DNA of 44,094 bases from Clostridiales bacterium (GTDB lineage Bacteria > Bacillota > Clostridia > Lachnospirales > WQUN01). Of this stretch, positions 8,837-17,642 are shown one piece after another. Below the pieces are notes generated by a model. The model was not told the DNA's origin and did no database searches. It saw only the letters and a program-made list of their open reading frames with translations. Location: positions 1 through 44,094 of the forward strand of contig JAISVZ010000071.1 of assembly GCA_031271295.1 (NCBI GenBank), read 5' to 3'. Within the stretch, counting starts at the first letter, position 1. Each line of letters starts with the position of its first letter. Made by a program: the position numbers and the translations under genes.

Positions 8837-9628
8837 ATGAACTTCATAGAGATTATTAAGGGGAAAACGTTTCAATCGTGGATTTGGCTTGTTGTGTTGC
8901 TTACAATATGGGAAATGGCATCAAGGCTCGGTCTTGTAAACCCGTTTCTATTGCCGCCGCTTTCAGATGTTCTTGTTAATTTATTTAAAGAAATAACAAC
9001 GGGCAATTTAGGACCACGTATAGTTAATTCAGTTATAATTATTTTGCAGGGGATGGGTGTAAGTTTTTTACTCGCGCTCGCATTTACCTTGCTTTGCGTA
9101 TGGCTTACGCCGATTGAGAGCTTGTTTAATATGCTTAGTACGGTTATGAGTCCTCTGCCTTCCGTTGCAGTTATGCCGCTTATTATTATGTGGTTCGGCG
9201 TTAATAAAACAGCAATGTTCGCAATTATTGTTCACGGCGTTTTATGGGCGCTTACAAGGCACATGCTGGACGGGCTGCGTTCAATTCCAAGCATTTATTA
9301 TGAATGGGGCAAAAACTTGTGCCTGCCTCCTTGGCGTATGTTTACTGATATTGTTTTTTTTGCAATAATGCCGGAGCTTTTATCCGGTATTAGGGTGGGT
9401 TGGGGCAGAGCGTGGCGGGCGGTAATAAGTGCGGAAATGGTTTTCGGCGCAATAGGTTCGCTTGGCGGCGTTGGGTACTACATATATTTAAACCGTGCAT
9501 ACGCCAACATAACAAACGTTATGACCGGAGTTATTGTTATTGCGCTTATCGGAATATTGATTGAATCCTTTCTGTTTGGGCAAATTGAGAAACGTACCGT
9601 TCAAAAATGGGGTATGACAAGGGCGTAG
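8837..9628 (+). CDS. ABC transporter permease, NitT/TauT (SsuC-like) type
   Basis: This 263-residue integral membrane protein has about six hydrophobic segments. The EAA-type loop that contacts the ATPase is around residues 150-190 (IYYEWGKNLCLPPWRMF, GIRVGWGRAWRAVISAEM). It belongs to the binding-protein-dependent transport inner-membrane family. With the neighbouring ATPase and binding protein it makes a complete importer. It begins directly after the stop of the binding-protein gene. Confidence 0.92.
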   Translation: MNFIEIIKGKTFQSWIWLVVLLTIWEMASRLGLVNPFLLPPLSDVLVNLFKEITTGNLGPRIVNSVIIILQGMGVSFLLALAFTLLCVWLTPIESLFNMLSTVMSPLPSVAVMPLIIMWFGVNKTAMFAIIVHGVLWALTRHMLDGLRSIPSIYYEWGKNLCLPPWRMFTDIVFFAIMPELLSGIRVGWGRAWRAVISAEMVFGAIGSLGGVGYYIYLNRAYANITNVMTGVIVIALIGILIESFLFGQIEKRTVQKWGMTRA

Positions 9629-9669
9629 TCAAGGAATTTCGTTATGTAAATTGTTTTAGGGGTGAAAAT

Positions 9670-11613
9670 GTGAGTATTAATAGGTTAGAAATTATGAACA
9701 TAACTAAGGATTTTTTATCAATGATTAAGTTGCCTAGTACCGATAAGGGAGTAAAAAAGCTTAATTATTTAATGGTAATACCAAAGTTCAGTTCTGACGA
9801 TGATGCGCAATATGGTTTTCCATTAGGTTTTGCAACTGTAACATCTGCGTTAAAAGTTTCTGGGAGAAGTGTTTTCAACTATAATATGAATTATAAACAG
9901 GAACCCATAAAGCAATTAAGCCAAATAATTATTAAAAATAAAATAGATGTAGTTATGACAACCGGAACATGTTTGAATGTTAGTGCAGTTAAAACAGTGT
10001 TGGAAACATCAAAGGAGACAAATTCGAATATAATTACAGTTGTAGGCGGCGCTCTAATTACCGGCGACCCTATACCTGCTATGGAAACTTTGGTAAATGC
10101 AGATTATGGAGTAATCGGCGAAGGAGAAATAACTGTTAACGCGATAGCATATGCATTAGAAATAGAAAGTGACCCAGCGCTGCTTGATGGCGTTGTTTGT
10201 TTGCGAAATGGAGAGTGGTCAGTTAATTCGAAATATCCAAGCATACCCGATCTCAACATTTTACCATTTCCCGACTATGAGGGGTTTGATTATGATGCAC
10301 AATTCAACCGTCTTAAAAATTATTATCAATACAGAAGATCAAGTTACAATTATACGAGCAGTGTAATTGGCTATATTAGTATAACTCGCTCTTGCATTTA
10401 CAATTGTACGTTTTGTTTTCATCCATGCGGAAATAAATTCAGATCGTTGACGATGAAAAATGTATTTAGGCAAATTGACTATTTGATTTCGATGTATAAT
10501 ATTGAAATGTTATATATGCAAGCTGAAATGTCGTTTTCAAACATAGAGTTTGGTTTAGAATTTTGCAGAAGAATAAAACCGTACAATTTGAAGTGGACAG
10601 CAAGCATCCATGCCGGAAGTATAACGGAAGGACTACTTTTTGCTATGAAAGATAGTGGTTGTGTTCATGCGACACTTGGAATTGAAAGTGCAAGCAATCA
10701 TATACTGAGGAGTATGCGAAAAAATGTTACAACTGAACAAATAGAGGGCGTATTGAAATATGCCGGAAAAATCGGATTAGTTGTTTTAGGGAATATTATA
10801 TTTGGCGATCCGCAAGAAACAACAGAAACAGTACAAGAATCTATCAATTGGTGGAAAAAACTGACGTTTGAGTTAAGCTGTCATAAAATTCGATTAAACA
10901 TGATTAACATTTTCCCGGGGGCGCATTTATATGATATCGCCTGTAAAAGTGGGAAAATAACTGACCGAGTTAGATTTTTAGAAGACTGCTGCCCGTTAAC
11001 AAATATTTCGAAATTAACCGACGATGAGTATTATACTTTGCCATTTATATTAAGGGCATTGCAATTAGGAAATCAATTAGAGAATGTATCCGTAACAAGT
11101 CAAACTGATTTTTCCCTAAATATTGCGGGTAATTGTCCGCATTGCAAAGAAAAAGTTAATTTCAGCGATTTTAAGCAAGTTTTCAGTATTAGTTTGCAAA
11201 AGTGTCCTAACTGCACGAACTTTGTAAATTTAAATGTTATAGAGTATTGTGACTTTGCAAAACTCAATGAGCGTATTACGCATTTGGCGGAAGAATCAGC
11301 TTTGGTAGTTTGGGGGGTAAACCAATTTAATATATACTGGTTATTGGAATCTTCTCCTGTATTAAAAGATGAAAGGGTAATGTTTATCAATGAATCGGTT
11401 TACTTAACTCTTGAACACGAAGCAAAAACACTTGGCGGCAAAGCTTTATTCAAACCCGAAGTTATTAGTGAAATGGAAAACGTATCTGTTTTGGCCATAG
11501 GCAATCCTTCAGTCTTTAAAAGAATAAAACAGTTATGTGAAAATAAATACTCGCAGGTTGTACGATTGATACATATTAGCGAAATATTGAGTATTAAAGA
11601 AAGGACGCAATAA
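9670..11613 (+). CDS. B12-binding-type radical SAM protein with zinc-ribbon and Rossmann-like C-terminus
   Basis: From the preferred GTG start (AGGGGTG five bases before it) the protein has 647 residues; an in-frame ATG at 9607 overlaps the permease gene and lacks a ribosome site. Domains: a cobalamin-binding-like Rossmann domain (about 30-180) without the DxHxxG motif; a radical SAM core with CIYNCTFC (C242, C246, C249); a CPHC...CPNC zinc-ribbon-like segment near 490-525; and a terminal domain starting ALVVWGVNQF that resembles the FGAG domain of neighbouring genes. Such enzymes often methylate unactivated carbons or rearrange rings using SAM and cobalamin. The substrate is unknown; a sugar or acyl group of the glycan is a reasonable guess. 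Confidence 0.85.
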   Translation: MSINRLEIMNITKDFLSMIKLPSTDKGVKKLNYLMVIPKFSSDDDAQYGFPLGFATVTSALKVSGRSVFNYNMNYKQEPIKQLSQIIIKNKIDVVMTTGTCLNVSAVKTVLETSKETNSNIITVVGGALITGDPIPAMETLVNADYGVIGEGEITVNAIAYALEIESDPALLDGVVCLRNGEWSVNSKYPSIPDLNILPFPDYEGFDYDAQFNRLKNYYQYRRSSYNYTSSVIGYISITRSCIYNCTFCFHPCGNKFRSLTMKNVFRQIDYLISMYNIEMLYMQAEMSFSNIEFGLEFCRRIKPYNLKWTASIHAGSITEGLLFAMKDSGCVHATLGIESASNHILRSMRKNVTTEQIEGVLKYAGKIGLVVLGNIIFGDPQETTETVQESINWWKKLTFELSCHKIRLNMINIFPGAHLYDIACKSGKITDRVRFLEDCCPLTNISKLTDDEYYTLPFILRALQLGNQLENVSVTSQTDFSLNIAGNCPHCKEKVNFSDFKQVFSISLQKCPNCTNFVNLNVIEYCDFAKLNERITHLAEESALVVWGVNQFNIYWLLESSPVLKDERVMFINESVYLTLEHEAKTLGGKALFKPEVISEMENVSVLAIGNPSVFKRIKQLCENKYSQVVRLIHISEILSIKERTQ

Positions 11614-11697
11614 AATATTTCTATATTGGATTTTAAATGTGACAGAAAAATACAGAAGGAAATTTTATTTATAGGTTCAGAAAGAGGGTATGTGTTA

Positions 11698-12846
11698 ATG
11701 TACACTTTTCCGCTGTTTTTCAATGATTTTGCAAGATTGGCAAAAAACCAAGACTATCATTTTATTATTTGCGGCAGTGGAAGAATGGCGCGGGATATGC
11801 TGAAAAAAATGCAACTATTTGGAATAAACGTTGAACCCTACATATATGGAAGTTATGACAATGAAAATGAAGGAATTAAGTATTACGAACGCTTGAGGGA
11901 ACTGAAAAACCCAAAAAATTATAAGTTTTATTTGTTACATGAGCTTAACGAGTGGTTTGTACATACACGTACCATAACTGTTGTAAATGAAATAACAGGA
12001 AAAATACGCTTTGAGTCAGATAATACTTACCTAATTCGACCTTTGCAGTATTTGTATAATGAAACGGATAACCAAGCACTTGATATGTTTTCTGCAAAAT
12101 TATATCTACTAAATAGAAAATCTTATTCAATATGCACTAACCATAAAAAAAACAGTTTGAAAATCCATATTTTTGGAGGTTGTTCAATCGCAGATATTGG
12201 CAGTTTTGACGAACCTGCGTTTAGCGTCATATTCGGCGAATTGCTCGCAGAGCATGATATAAATGCATCTATATTCAATTATTGTCAATGGGGTAATGGT
12301 ATTGAAAAAAATATAATGAAGTTTATCTCTCTTCCGTTAGAGAATAATGCTGACTTGGTGTTGTTTTGTATATCAGCCATAAAAACTAGAGAAATTAGAA
12401 TAGCAACGAACAATTTACTGCCAAAAGAATACAACAGAGATGTTTTTGGTGAAGAAAACTATGGTTTGCATTTTGACGGCAATGTTGATTTGTTGATTGA
12501 TCAATGCAGGGTAATTAATACCATTGCAAAATTAAGAGGGTGCATAATATGGTTTTGCGTTCTGCCTAAATTTTTTGTTTTGCCGGATAGCTTGTTAAAT
12601 GGCGCATCGATTCGATCGGCAGGATTTCATGAAAGGATGAGAGAGAAAAACAGAAGAGTGATTACGAAATTAAAAAAATATTGCATAGTAAAAGATTTTA
12701 CAGACACGTTTGATAACTGTAGCAATGTTTTCTCGCTTTTTAAAGACGAAAATCATTATGCTGCAAAAGCAAATTACACTTTAGGAAAACGCATAGCGGA
12801 CGAGATAGTAAATGATTACGATATTATATGTGAGGATATAAAATGA
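11698..12846 (+). CDS. SGNH/GDSL-hydrolase-like protein with N-terminal Rossmann-like domain
   Basis: ATG 11698 is preferred because GAGGG lies nine bases upstream; TTG 11626 and GTG 11692 are in-frame alternatives without good ribosome spacing. The N-terminus (FIICGSGRMARDML) looks like the FGAGxxG domain found across this cluster. Around residue 155 a strand followed by GGCS fits the nucleophile block of SGNH hydrolases, and DENHY near the C-terminus fits the Asp-x-x-His block. The same two blocks appear in the middle domain of the protein at 23823-25838, so they are likely paralogues. SGNH enzymes add or remove acyl esters on glycans. The overall similarity is weak and the call is tentative. 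Confidence 0.55.
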   Translation: MYTFPLFFNDFARLAKNQDYHFIICGSGRMARDMLKKMQLFGINVEPYIYGSYDNENEGIKYYERLRELKNPKNYKFYLLHELNEWFVHTRTITVVNEITGKIRFESDNTYLIRPLQYLYNETDNQALDMFSAKLYLLNRKSYSICTNHKKNSLKIHIFGGCSIADIGSFDEPAFSVIFGELLAEHDINASIFNYCQWGNGIEKNIMKFISLPLENNADLVLFCISAIKTREIRIATNNLLPKEYNRDVFGEENYGLHFDGNVDLLIDQCRVINTIAKLRGCIIWFCVLPKFFVLPDSLLNGASIRSAGFHERMREKNRRVITKLKKYCIVKDFTDTFDNCSNVFSLFKDENHYAAKANYTLGKRIADEIVNDYDIICEDIK

Positions 12847-13199
12847 ACCCCCTATTTAAAATAAATGAAGATATTTATAATTTTACAGATGTGATTATTT
12901 ACGGAAGCGGCAAAGCTGGTGTTGGTATTTTATATAAATTGTTTCAGCGAAATATTAAGGTGCTGTGCTTTGTTGATTCAAATCCGGATAACATCAGCGG
13001 CAAAATTTTCAACGTGCCAGTAAAACATATAGATGAACTTGCGGATAAATATGAAACAGCAGCTTTTATTATAGGCGGACGTTATATGCAGGAAATATCA
13101 AGTTCCTTAATAAAAAAAGGGATAAAGCATCTTTTTTTTGATTACGCAAATGAAATGACCGGTGTTTTACATTTAGGCGGGGAGGATTACTCAATATGA
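12843..13199 (+). CDS. Stand-alone FGAG-type Rossmann-like domain protein
   Basis: This small protein of 118 residues consists almost only of the recurring domain: YGSGKAG after a first strand, a second strand ending in FVDSNPDNISG, then IDELADKY and a last strand with IIGGRYM. The glycine-rich loop and the acidic residue after the second strand look like a dinucleotide- or nucleotide-sugar-binding fold. Related domains are fused to radical SAM, glycosyltransferase, DUF115 and HAD proteins in this operon. It overlaps both neighbours by 4 bp. It may act as a binding or scaffold subunit; no catalytic residues are obvious. Confidence 0.6.
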   Translation: MNPLFKINEDIYNFTDVIIYGSGKAGVGILYKLFQRNIKVLCFVDSNPDNISGKIFNVPVKHIDELADKYETAAFIIGGRYMQEISSSLIKKGIKHLFFDYANEMTGVLHLGGEDYSI

Positions 13200-13891
13200 A
13201 TTTATCTGATTTACCGCAGGATATGATGTACGATTTTGCTTTAGGGTATGTAAGAGCAAATAAAGCAAACGGATTTGATGTTTTAGGGAATGATGCCTCG
13301 CCAAATGGACGGATTGTAACACTTGGCTGCGGCGATTGGCCAATACCGCTTTTTTATGAATTAAACGATGAATATCAAATATATAATGGTTGCACACCCG
13401 GGTATACGTCGGCACAATGCATGTTAATGCTGATACGAGATTGTATACTCTTAGAACCTAAGAAAATAATTTGTGTTTGCGGTTATTTTAATTTTGCATA
13501 TTCGTTGGGAATAGGCGTTAGTGCAAAGGATGAAGAAATTCTTAAATCACATCCTTTCGTAACTCCAAATCATATTAAGTATTATACTTTTCTAACGGAA
13601 CGCAAGGGTCTTGGCAATACAGAAATATACTATGGTGAGGATACAAATGTTCCGGCTTACAAAACATGGTTAAGCGACCTAAAAGCAATGAATGCAATAT
13701 GCGATGAGTTTGAAATTGATTTTCACGCGTTCTTGCAGCCAAATCCCGGAACTCAAAATCCGTTATTAAATGAATACTATAAAAAAGCGACTGAATTAAT
13801 TAAGCCATTTATTAATTTTCACACCTTAAATGATACAAAAAATTCCGCGCGTATTGCGCAAAATATTAGGAGGGTTGTATGGAAAGATTAG
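13196..13891 (+). CDS. Degenerate SGNH-hydrolase-like protein
   Basis: The 231-residue product follows the SGNH hydrolase plan: a first strand (RIVTLG), WP a few residues later, IYNGCTPGYTSAQ, then LIRD and a third strand. These match well-known segments of GDSL-like proteins in polysaccharide loci. The catalytic blocks are altered, however. The nucleophile position reads GCGDWP instead of GGS-type, the GxND block reads CGYFNF, and no Asp-x-x-His is visible at the C-terminus. It is probably not a classical esterase and may have a binding role or altered chemistry. It overlaps the preceding gene by 4 bp and the carrier protein gene by 13 bp, so co-production with the carrier is likely. Confidence 0.5.
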   Translation: MNLSDLPQDMMYDFALGYVRANKANGFDVLGNDASPNGRIVTLGCGDWPIPLFYELNDEYQIYNGCTPGYTSAQCMLMLIRDCILLEPKKIICVCGYFNFAYSLGIGVSAKDEEILKSHPFVTPNHIKYYTFLTERKGLGNTEIYYGEDTNVPAYKTWLSDLKAMNAICDEFEIDFHAFLQPNPGTQNPLLNEYYKKATELIKPFINFHTLNDTKNSARIAQNIRRVVWKD

Positions 13892-14133
13892 TGAAAACAA
13901 TACTTTTGTCAAAATCTACACTTAATGAAAAAGATGTATGTTCTTCTAATGATTTGTACGGCGACGGTCTGTTAGATTCGATGGACATTTTTGTTTTAAT
14001 TGATGAAATCTCCGCCGAATACAATATTGAGCTTAACCCAATTGATCTTACCCGTAAAGATTTCAAGAATGTAGAGAGCTTGTTTAAGATGATACAGGCA
14101 AAACAGGAACAAACTACTAAGGGGAATAATTGA
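13879..14133 (+). CDS. Acyl carrier protein
   Basis: An 84-residue acidic protein with the phosphopantetheine attachment motif GLLDSMDIFVLID; the Ser of DSM (about residue 36) would carry the prosthetic group. Length and spacing match discrete carriers such as DltC or AcpP-like proteins of non-fatty-acid pathways. Lys-rich ends and weak similarity to housekeeping AcpP suggest a dedicated carrier. Likely partners in the operon are the AMP-forming ligase at 6391 for loading and the SGNH or CitC-like proteins for use. GGAGG lies just before the ATG, inside the preceding gene. Confidence 0.85.
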   Translation: MERLVKTILLSKSTLNEKDVCSSNDLYGDGLLDSMDIFVLIDEISAEYNIELNPIDLTRKDFKNVESLFKMIQAKQEQTTKGNN

Positions 14134-15324
14134 ATGAATGATGCTGAAAAACTTTTCTTAACCCAGTCTGAAAATAAGCGAATTGTGGTTTTTGGCGCAG
14201 GGCAAAACGGTAAGGATTTTATAGACAAGTACAACAGCTTAAGAACTATAGAATATGTAGTGGATAACAATGCCGAACTATGGGGGTGTGCAGTTTGCGG
14301 TACAACTATAAAAAATCCAAAGGAACTTAAAAAAGATTTTGATGATAACAAGGATATTTTTACAGTTATAGCCATAGGCAGATACTATTCGGTTTGTTTA
14401 CAACTGAATTTACATATGAAAATTAAAGCTCAGATTGCGTATATAGATGGTGAATTTATTGATGTTTCGGAAATAATAACAGATAGATTGAGTCCAATGA
14501 ATTTCCATAATACAACACTTAGAATTGAAACGACTAACAGGTGCAATCTTAAATGTTCGTTTTGTGCACGAGAGCAACTTTCCCGCGATCAAGGTGATAT
14601 TGATGATGACCTTTTCAAAAAAATTATAAATGAAGCTGCCTCCTTGGGATTCAGGAAGCTTGATTTACGTAACTTCGGCGAACCTTTGTTGGATAAGAAG
14701 TTAGAAAAACGAATTTTTATTGCTAAAAAATGTGGATTTACTAATATCTTTATTTATACGAATGGGTCTTTGCTAACACCTGAGCGTTATAAATCATTAT
14801 CCGATGCTGGGCTTAACTGTGTTATAATTTCCTTATCACCAAAACGCGAATTCGAGTTAACGCGCAAAAGAGTATCTTACGAGCGAATCTTTAATAATAT
14901 TATTCAGATCGCTAAGGCGCGTAAACGCCGCATAACTGAAGAACTTTACGCTGCCAGTATTGAAGTGCATATAGTAGCACCGGCATCAACTGATGATGAA
15001 TGCCGTAGAACCGAATTTGATCTTAAAAATATAGGCATTAAAAAAATTGTCAAAGTACATATTCATAACTGGTCGGATTTTACCGAAGCCTGTTCATGCG
15101 AAAAACATACGCCTTGCCATCGCCTTTTTGATTCAGTTACGGTTTTGCGTGACGGTAAAATCGCTCTTTGTTGTATTGATTATGACGGTAAATATATACT
15201 TGGTGATTTAGCGGAAGAGAATTTAGCGGATGCAATAAATTCAGATAAGTATCGCGCAATGAGAAAAGCACAGTTAACAGGAAAACTACCATCTATTTGC
15301 AAGACATGTTCAAATTTTAGATAA
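14134..15324 (+). CDS. Radical SAM/SPASM protein with N-terminal FGAG Rossmann-like domain
   Basis: The 396-residue protein has two parts. Residues about 8-110 form the recurring domain (VVFGAGQNGKDF, then VVDNN). Residues about 125-396 are a radical SAM enzyme with CNLKCSFC (C137, C141, C144) and a C-terminal SPASM-type cluster region containing CHRLF, LCCIDYDG, and a final CKTCSNF. SPASM enzymes bind extra iron-sulfur clusters and often modify peptides or sugars, for example aminoglycoside dehydrogenation or epimerisation. Its position in a glycan locus favours a sugar or acyl substrate. It abuts the carrier protein gene directly, with AAGGGG before the start. Confidence 0.85.
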   Translation: MNDAEKLFLTQSENKRIVVFGAGQNGKDFIDKYNSLRTIEYVVDNNAELWGCAVCGTTIKNPKELKKDFDDNKDIFTVIAIGRYYSVCLQLNLHMKIKAQIAYIDGEFIDVSEIITDRLSPMNFHNTTLRIETTNRCNLKCSFCAREQLSRDQGDIDDDLFKKIINEAASLGFRKLDLRNFGEPLLDKKLEKRIFIAKKCGFTNIFIYTNGSLLTPERYKSLSDAGLNCVIISLSPKREFELTRKRVSYERIFNNIIQIAKARKRRITEELYAASIEVHIVAPASTDDECRRTEFDLKNIGIKKIVKVHIHNWSDFTEACSCEKHTPCHRLFDSVTVLRDGKIALCCIDYDGKYILGDLAEENLADAINSDKYRAMRKAQLTGKLPSICKTCSNFR

Positions 15325-15338
15325 CGCGAGGGGAATTT

Positions 15339-16460
15339 ATGAAACTTATAAAATGCGGAATTAATGAGTTTGCGTCCAAAACTCTAAACAACGGTTTTTA
15401 TTTATTTGGCGCGTCACAAAATATTCGTGCTTTACTTGATTACTATCCTGAATATAAATTTGCCTCTCGGATAGTGAGTATTATTGACAATGACGTTGAT
15501 AAGCACGGCGAACTCTTTTCGACTATGTACGGCGATTTTTTGATAGAATCTTTCGATGAATTAGTTTGCGCAGCGCGTAAGAACACAGTGATAAATGTTC
15601 TTATAATGGTGGATGACGCAATCGACATACTGGAACAAATAGAAGAAAATACTGAGCTCCCAAATATAAACTGTTACATATTTAATCTATTTGCGTTTCT
15701 TGACCATTTCAATAATACACCCGATGAAATAACCGCCCTGCGAAGCACCCCCCCTCAGATACCCAAAATCATTCACTATATGTGGCTTGGAGGAAACCCA
15801 TTACCCGAACGGGATATGAAAATGATTGAAACATGGAGAGAGTTCTGTCCCGATTATGAGATAAAGCTTTGGAATGAAGATAATTATGATGTATATAAAC
15901 ATCCATTTATGAAGCAGGCGTATAAAAACAAGGCTTTCGGATTTGTACCAGACTATGCCCGTTTAGATGTTGTTTGGAGTCACGGAGGTATATATTTTGA
16001 TACGGATGTTGAAGTTATAAGGAATCTTGACTCTTTATTGCACAATCCGGCTTTTATTGGTTTGACAACGATGTATGGAGTGAACGCAGGGGGGGGATTT
16101 GGGGCAGCGCCTAAGAATCCTTTCGTCAAAGATATGCGTGATATATATGACGGAGTAATATTCGCAAACAATACTACAAGGTCAAGTTATAGCTCTCCGC
16201 TTGAAACCCGCGCGATAAAAAAACGCGGATATTTAGGAGGTAACAAGTTCTTTTTTACCCGGGATGTTACGCTTTATCCGGTTGAGTTTTTCGCTCCTAA
16301 GAGTTCAGTATACGGCATCCCGATGATATCAAGCAATTGTTATTCGATTCATCATTTCAATTATAGCTGGGCATCTGAAACTCTGCGAAACGAACGTATT
16401 CAGAGCCGGGAATACTACTCACGCCATTTCAGAAACGGGAGAGAGGACTATGATTTTTAA
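15339..16460 (+). CDS. OCH1-type (DXD) glycosyltransferase with N-terminal Rossmann-like domain
   Basis: The product has 373 residues. The N-terminal part (about 15-130) begins FYLFGASQN and has an IDND after the second strand, so it is a diverged FGAG domain. The C-terminal part starts IPKIIHYMWLGG and has the features of the sugar-transferase family containing the DXD motif: WREFCPDYEIKLWNED, DYARLDVVWSHGGIYFD, and the metal-binding DTDV. These enzymes transfer a hexose or hexosamine from a nucleotide sugar. It overlaps the next gene by 11 bp and lies between two radical SAM genes. Confidence 0.88.
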   Translation: MKLIKCGINEFASKTLNNGFYLFGASQNIRALLDYYPEYKFASRIVSIIDNDVDKHGELFSTMYGDFLIESFDELVCAARKNTVINVLIMVDDAIDILEQIEENTELPNINCYIFNLFAFLDHFNNTPDEITALRSTPPQIPKIIHYMWLGGNPLPERDMKMIETWREFCPDYEIKLWNEDNYDVYKHPFMKQAYKNKAFGFVPDYARLDVVWSHGGIYFDTDVEVIRNLDSLLHNPAFIGLTTMYGVNAGGGFGAAPKNPFVKDMRDIYDGVIFANNTTRSSYSSPLETRAIKKRGYLGGNKFFFTRDVTLYPVEFFAPKSSVYGIPMISSNCYSIHHFNYSWASETLRNERIQSREYYSRHFRNGREDYDF

Positions 16461-17634
16461 GAAAAAAATCGTGCTGTTTGGCGCGGGTGATTATGGAAAA
16501 AAAGCGCTAGAGCATTTCGGTAGCGATAATGTAGAGTTTTTTGTTGATAACAACAAGTCAAAGTGCGGTGAGTTTTTTTGTGGGAAAAAGGTTATACATT
16601 TTTCTGAATATGAATCAATATCCAGTAGCTATAACACAGTAATATCTACCGCATTTTCCCAGAAGGTTGAAGAACAATTGAACGATTGCGGAATATTGGT
16701 TTATTCAATATTTTCTCACGAAAGTGATTCTAAATTTAGGTTTTATGATGAAGATGAACTCGTGATTGAACAGTTTAGAACCGAAAAAGCCGACCACAGT
16801 GAAGAAGAATACAATGAATATACTAAAAGGATTAATACCGAAGGCGGCAGATTTGACCGTATAAATAAAGAAGCTTACAGATTTCAAAGTGATGTTCCGT
16901 TATTCAAATATGTTGAAATTGAAACGATAAATCGGTGTAACGGCGTATGCGGATTTTGCCCTGTAAACAAACGCGATGATACTCGAGATGAGTTGTTCAT
17001 GAAGGATGAGTTGTTCTACGATATTATCTCGCAATTGAAAGAAATACATTATAAAGGCGCAATTTCTCTGTTTTCAAACAACGAACCGATGCTTGACAGA
17101 CGCTTAGTTGATTTTTGCAGGTACGCAAAAAAGGAACTACCCGACGCCTATCATTACATTTTTACAAATGGGACTCTTCTCACACTTGGCAAATTTATTC
17201 CGCTTGCAGAATGTCTTGACGAACTAATAATTGACAATTATACCACTAACGGCAACCTTTTAAAAACGTGTAGTGCTATAAAGGATTATGTAGAGTTGGA
17301 ACGCCATGAGCTGATAAAAAAAGTGACAATAGTAATCAGAAATCCAAACGAAATTTTAACTTCGCGCGGCGGCGACGCTCCAAACCGAACAAAAAAAGCT
17401 TCTTATCCCGATGTTAAGTGCTTGATGCCATATTGGCAGGTAGTTATTCGGCCTGACGGTAAATTATCTCTTTGCTGTAACGACCCTCTTGGCAAATGCA
17501 CCTTGGGAGATTTAGCAAAAGAAAAGTTAATAGACGCTTGGTACGGTAAGGAATATACAACCGTTAGAAATGCTCTTTCAAAAGGCAGAGGGAATTATTG
17601 GCATTGCAAGCACTGCGATTATTTCAGACTGTGA
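16450..17634 (+). CDS. Second radical SAM/SPASM protein with N-terminal FGAG Rossmann-like domain
   Basis: This 394-residue protein has the same architecture as the product of 14134-15324 but is clearly diverged. The N-terminal domain starts KIVLFGAGDYGKKAL with FFVDNNKSKCGE. The radical SAM core has CNGVCGFC (C163, C167, C170) and the SPASM region has LSLCCNDPLG and a final HCKHC. The two genes flank the OCH1-type transferase and were probably produced by duplication with different substrates since. The chemistry is unknown; sugar dehydrogenation, epimerisation or carbon-sulfur chemistry are all known for SPASM enzymes. Confidence 0.85.
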   Translation: MIFKKKIVLFGAGDYGKKALEHFGSDNVEFFVDNNKSKCGEFFCGKKVIHFSEYESISSSYNTVISTAFSQKVEEQLNDCGILVYSIFSHESDSKFRFYDEDELVIEQFRTEKADHSEEEYNEYTKRINTEGGRFDRINKEAYRFQSDVPLFKYVEIETINRCNGVCGFCPVNKRDDTRDELFMKDELFYDIISQLKEIHYKGAISLFSNNEPMLDRRLVDFCRYAKKELPDAYHYIFTNGTLLTLGKFIPLAECLDELIIDNYTTNGNLLKTCSAIKDYVELERHELIKKVTIVIRNPNEILTSRGGDAPNRTKKASYPDVKCLMPYWQVVIRPDGKLSLCCNDPLGKCTLGDLAKEKLIDAWYGKEYTTVRNALSKGRGNYWHCKHCDYFRL

Positions 17635-17642
17635 GGCTTAGT

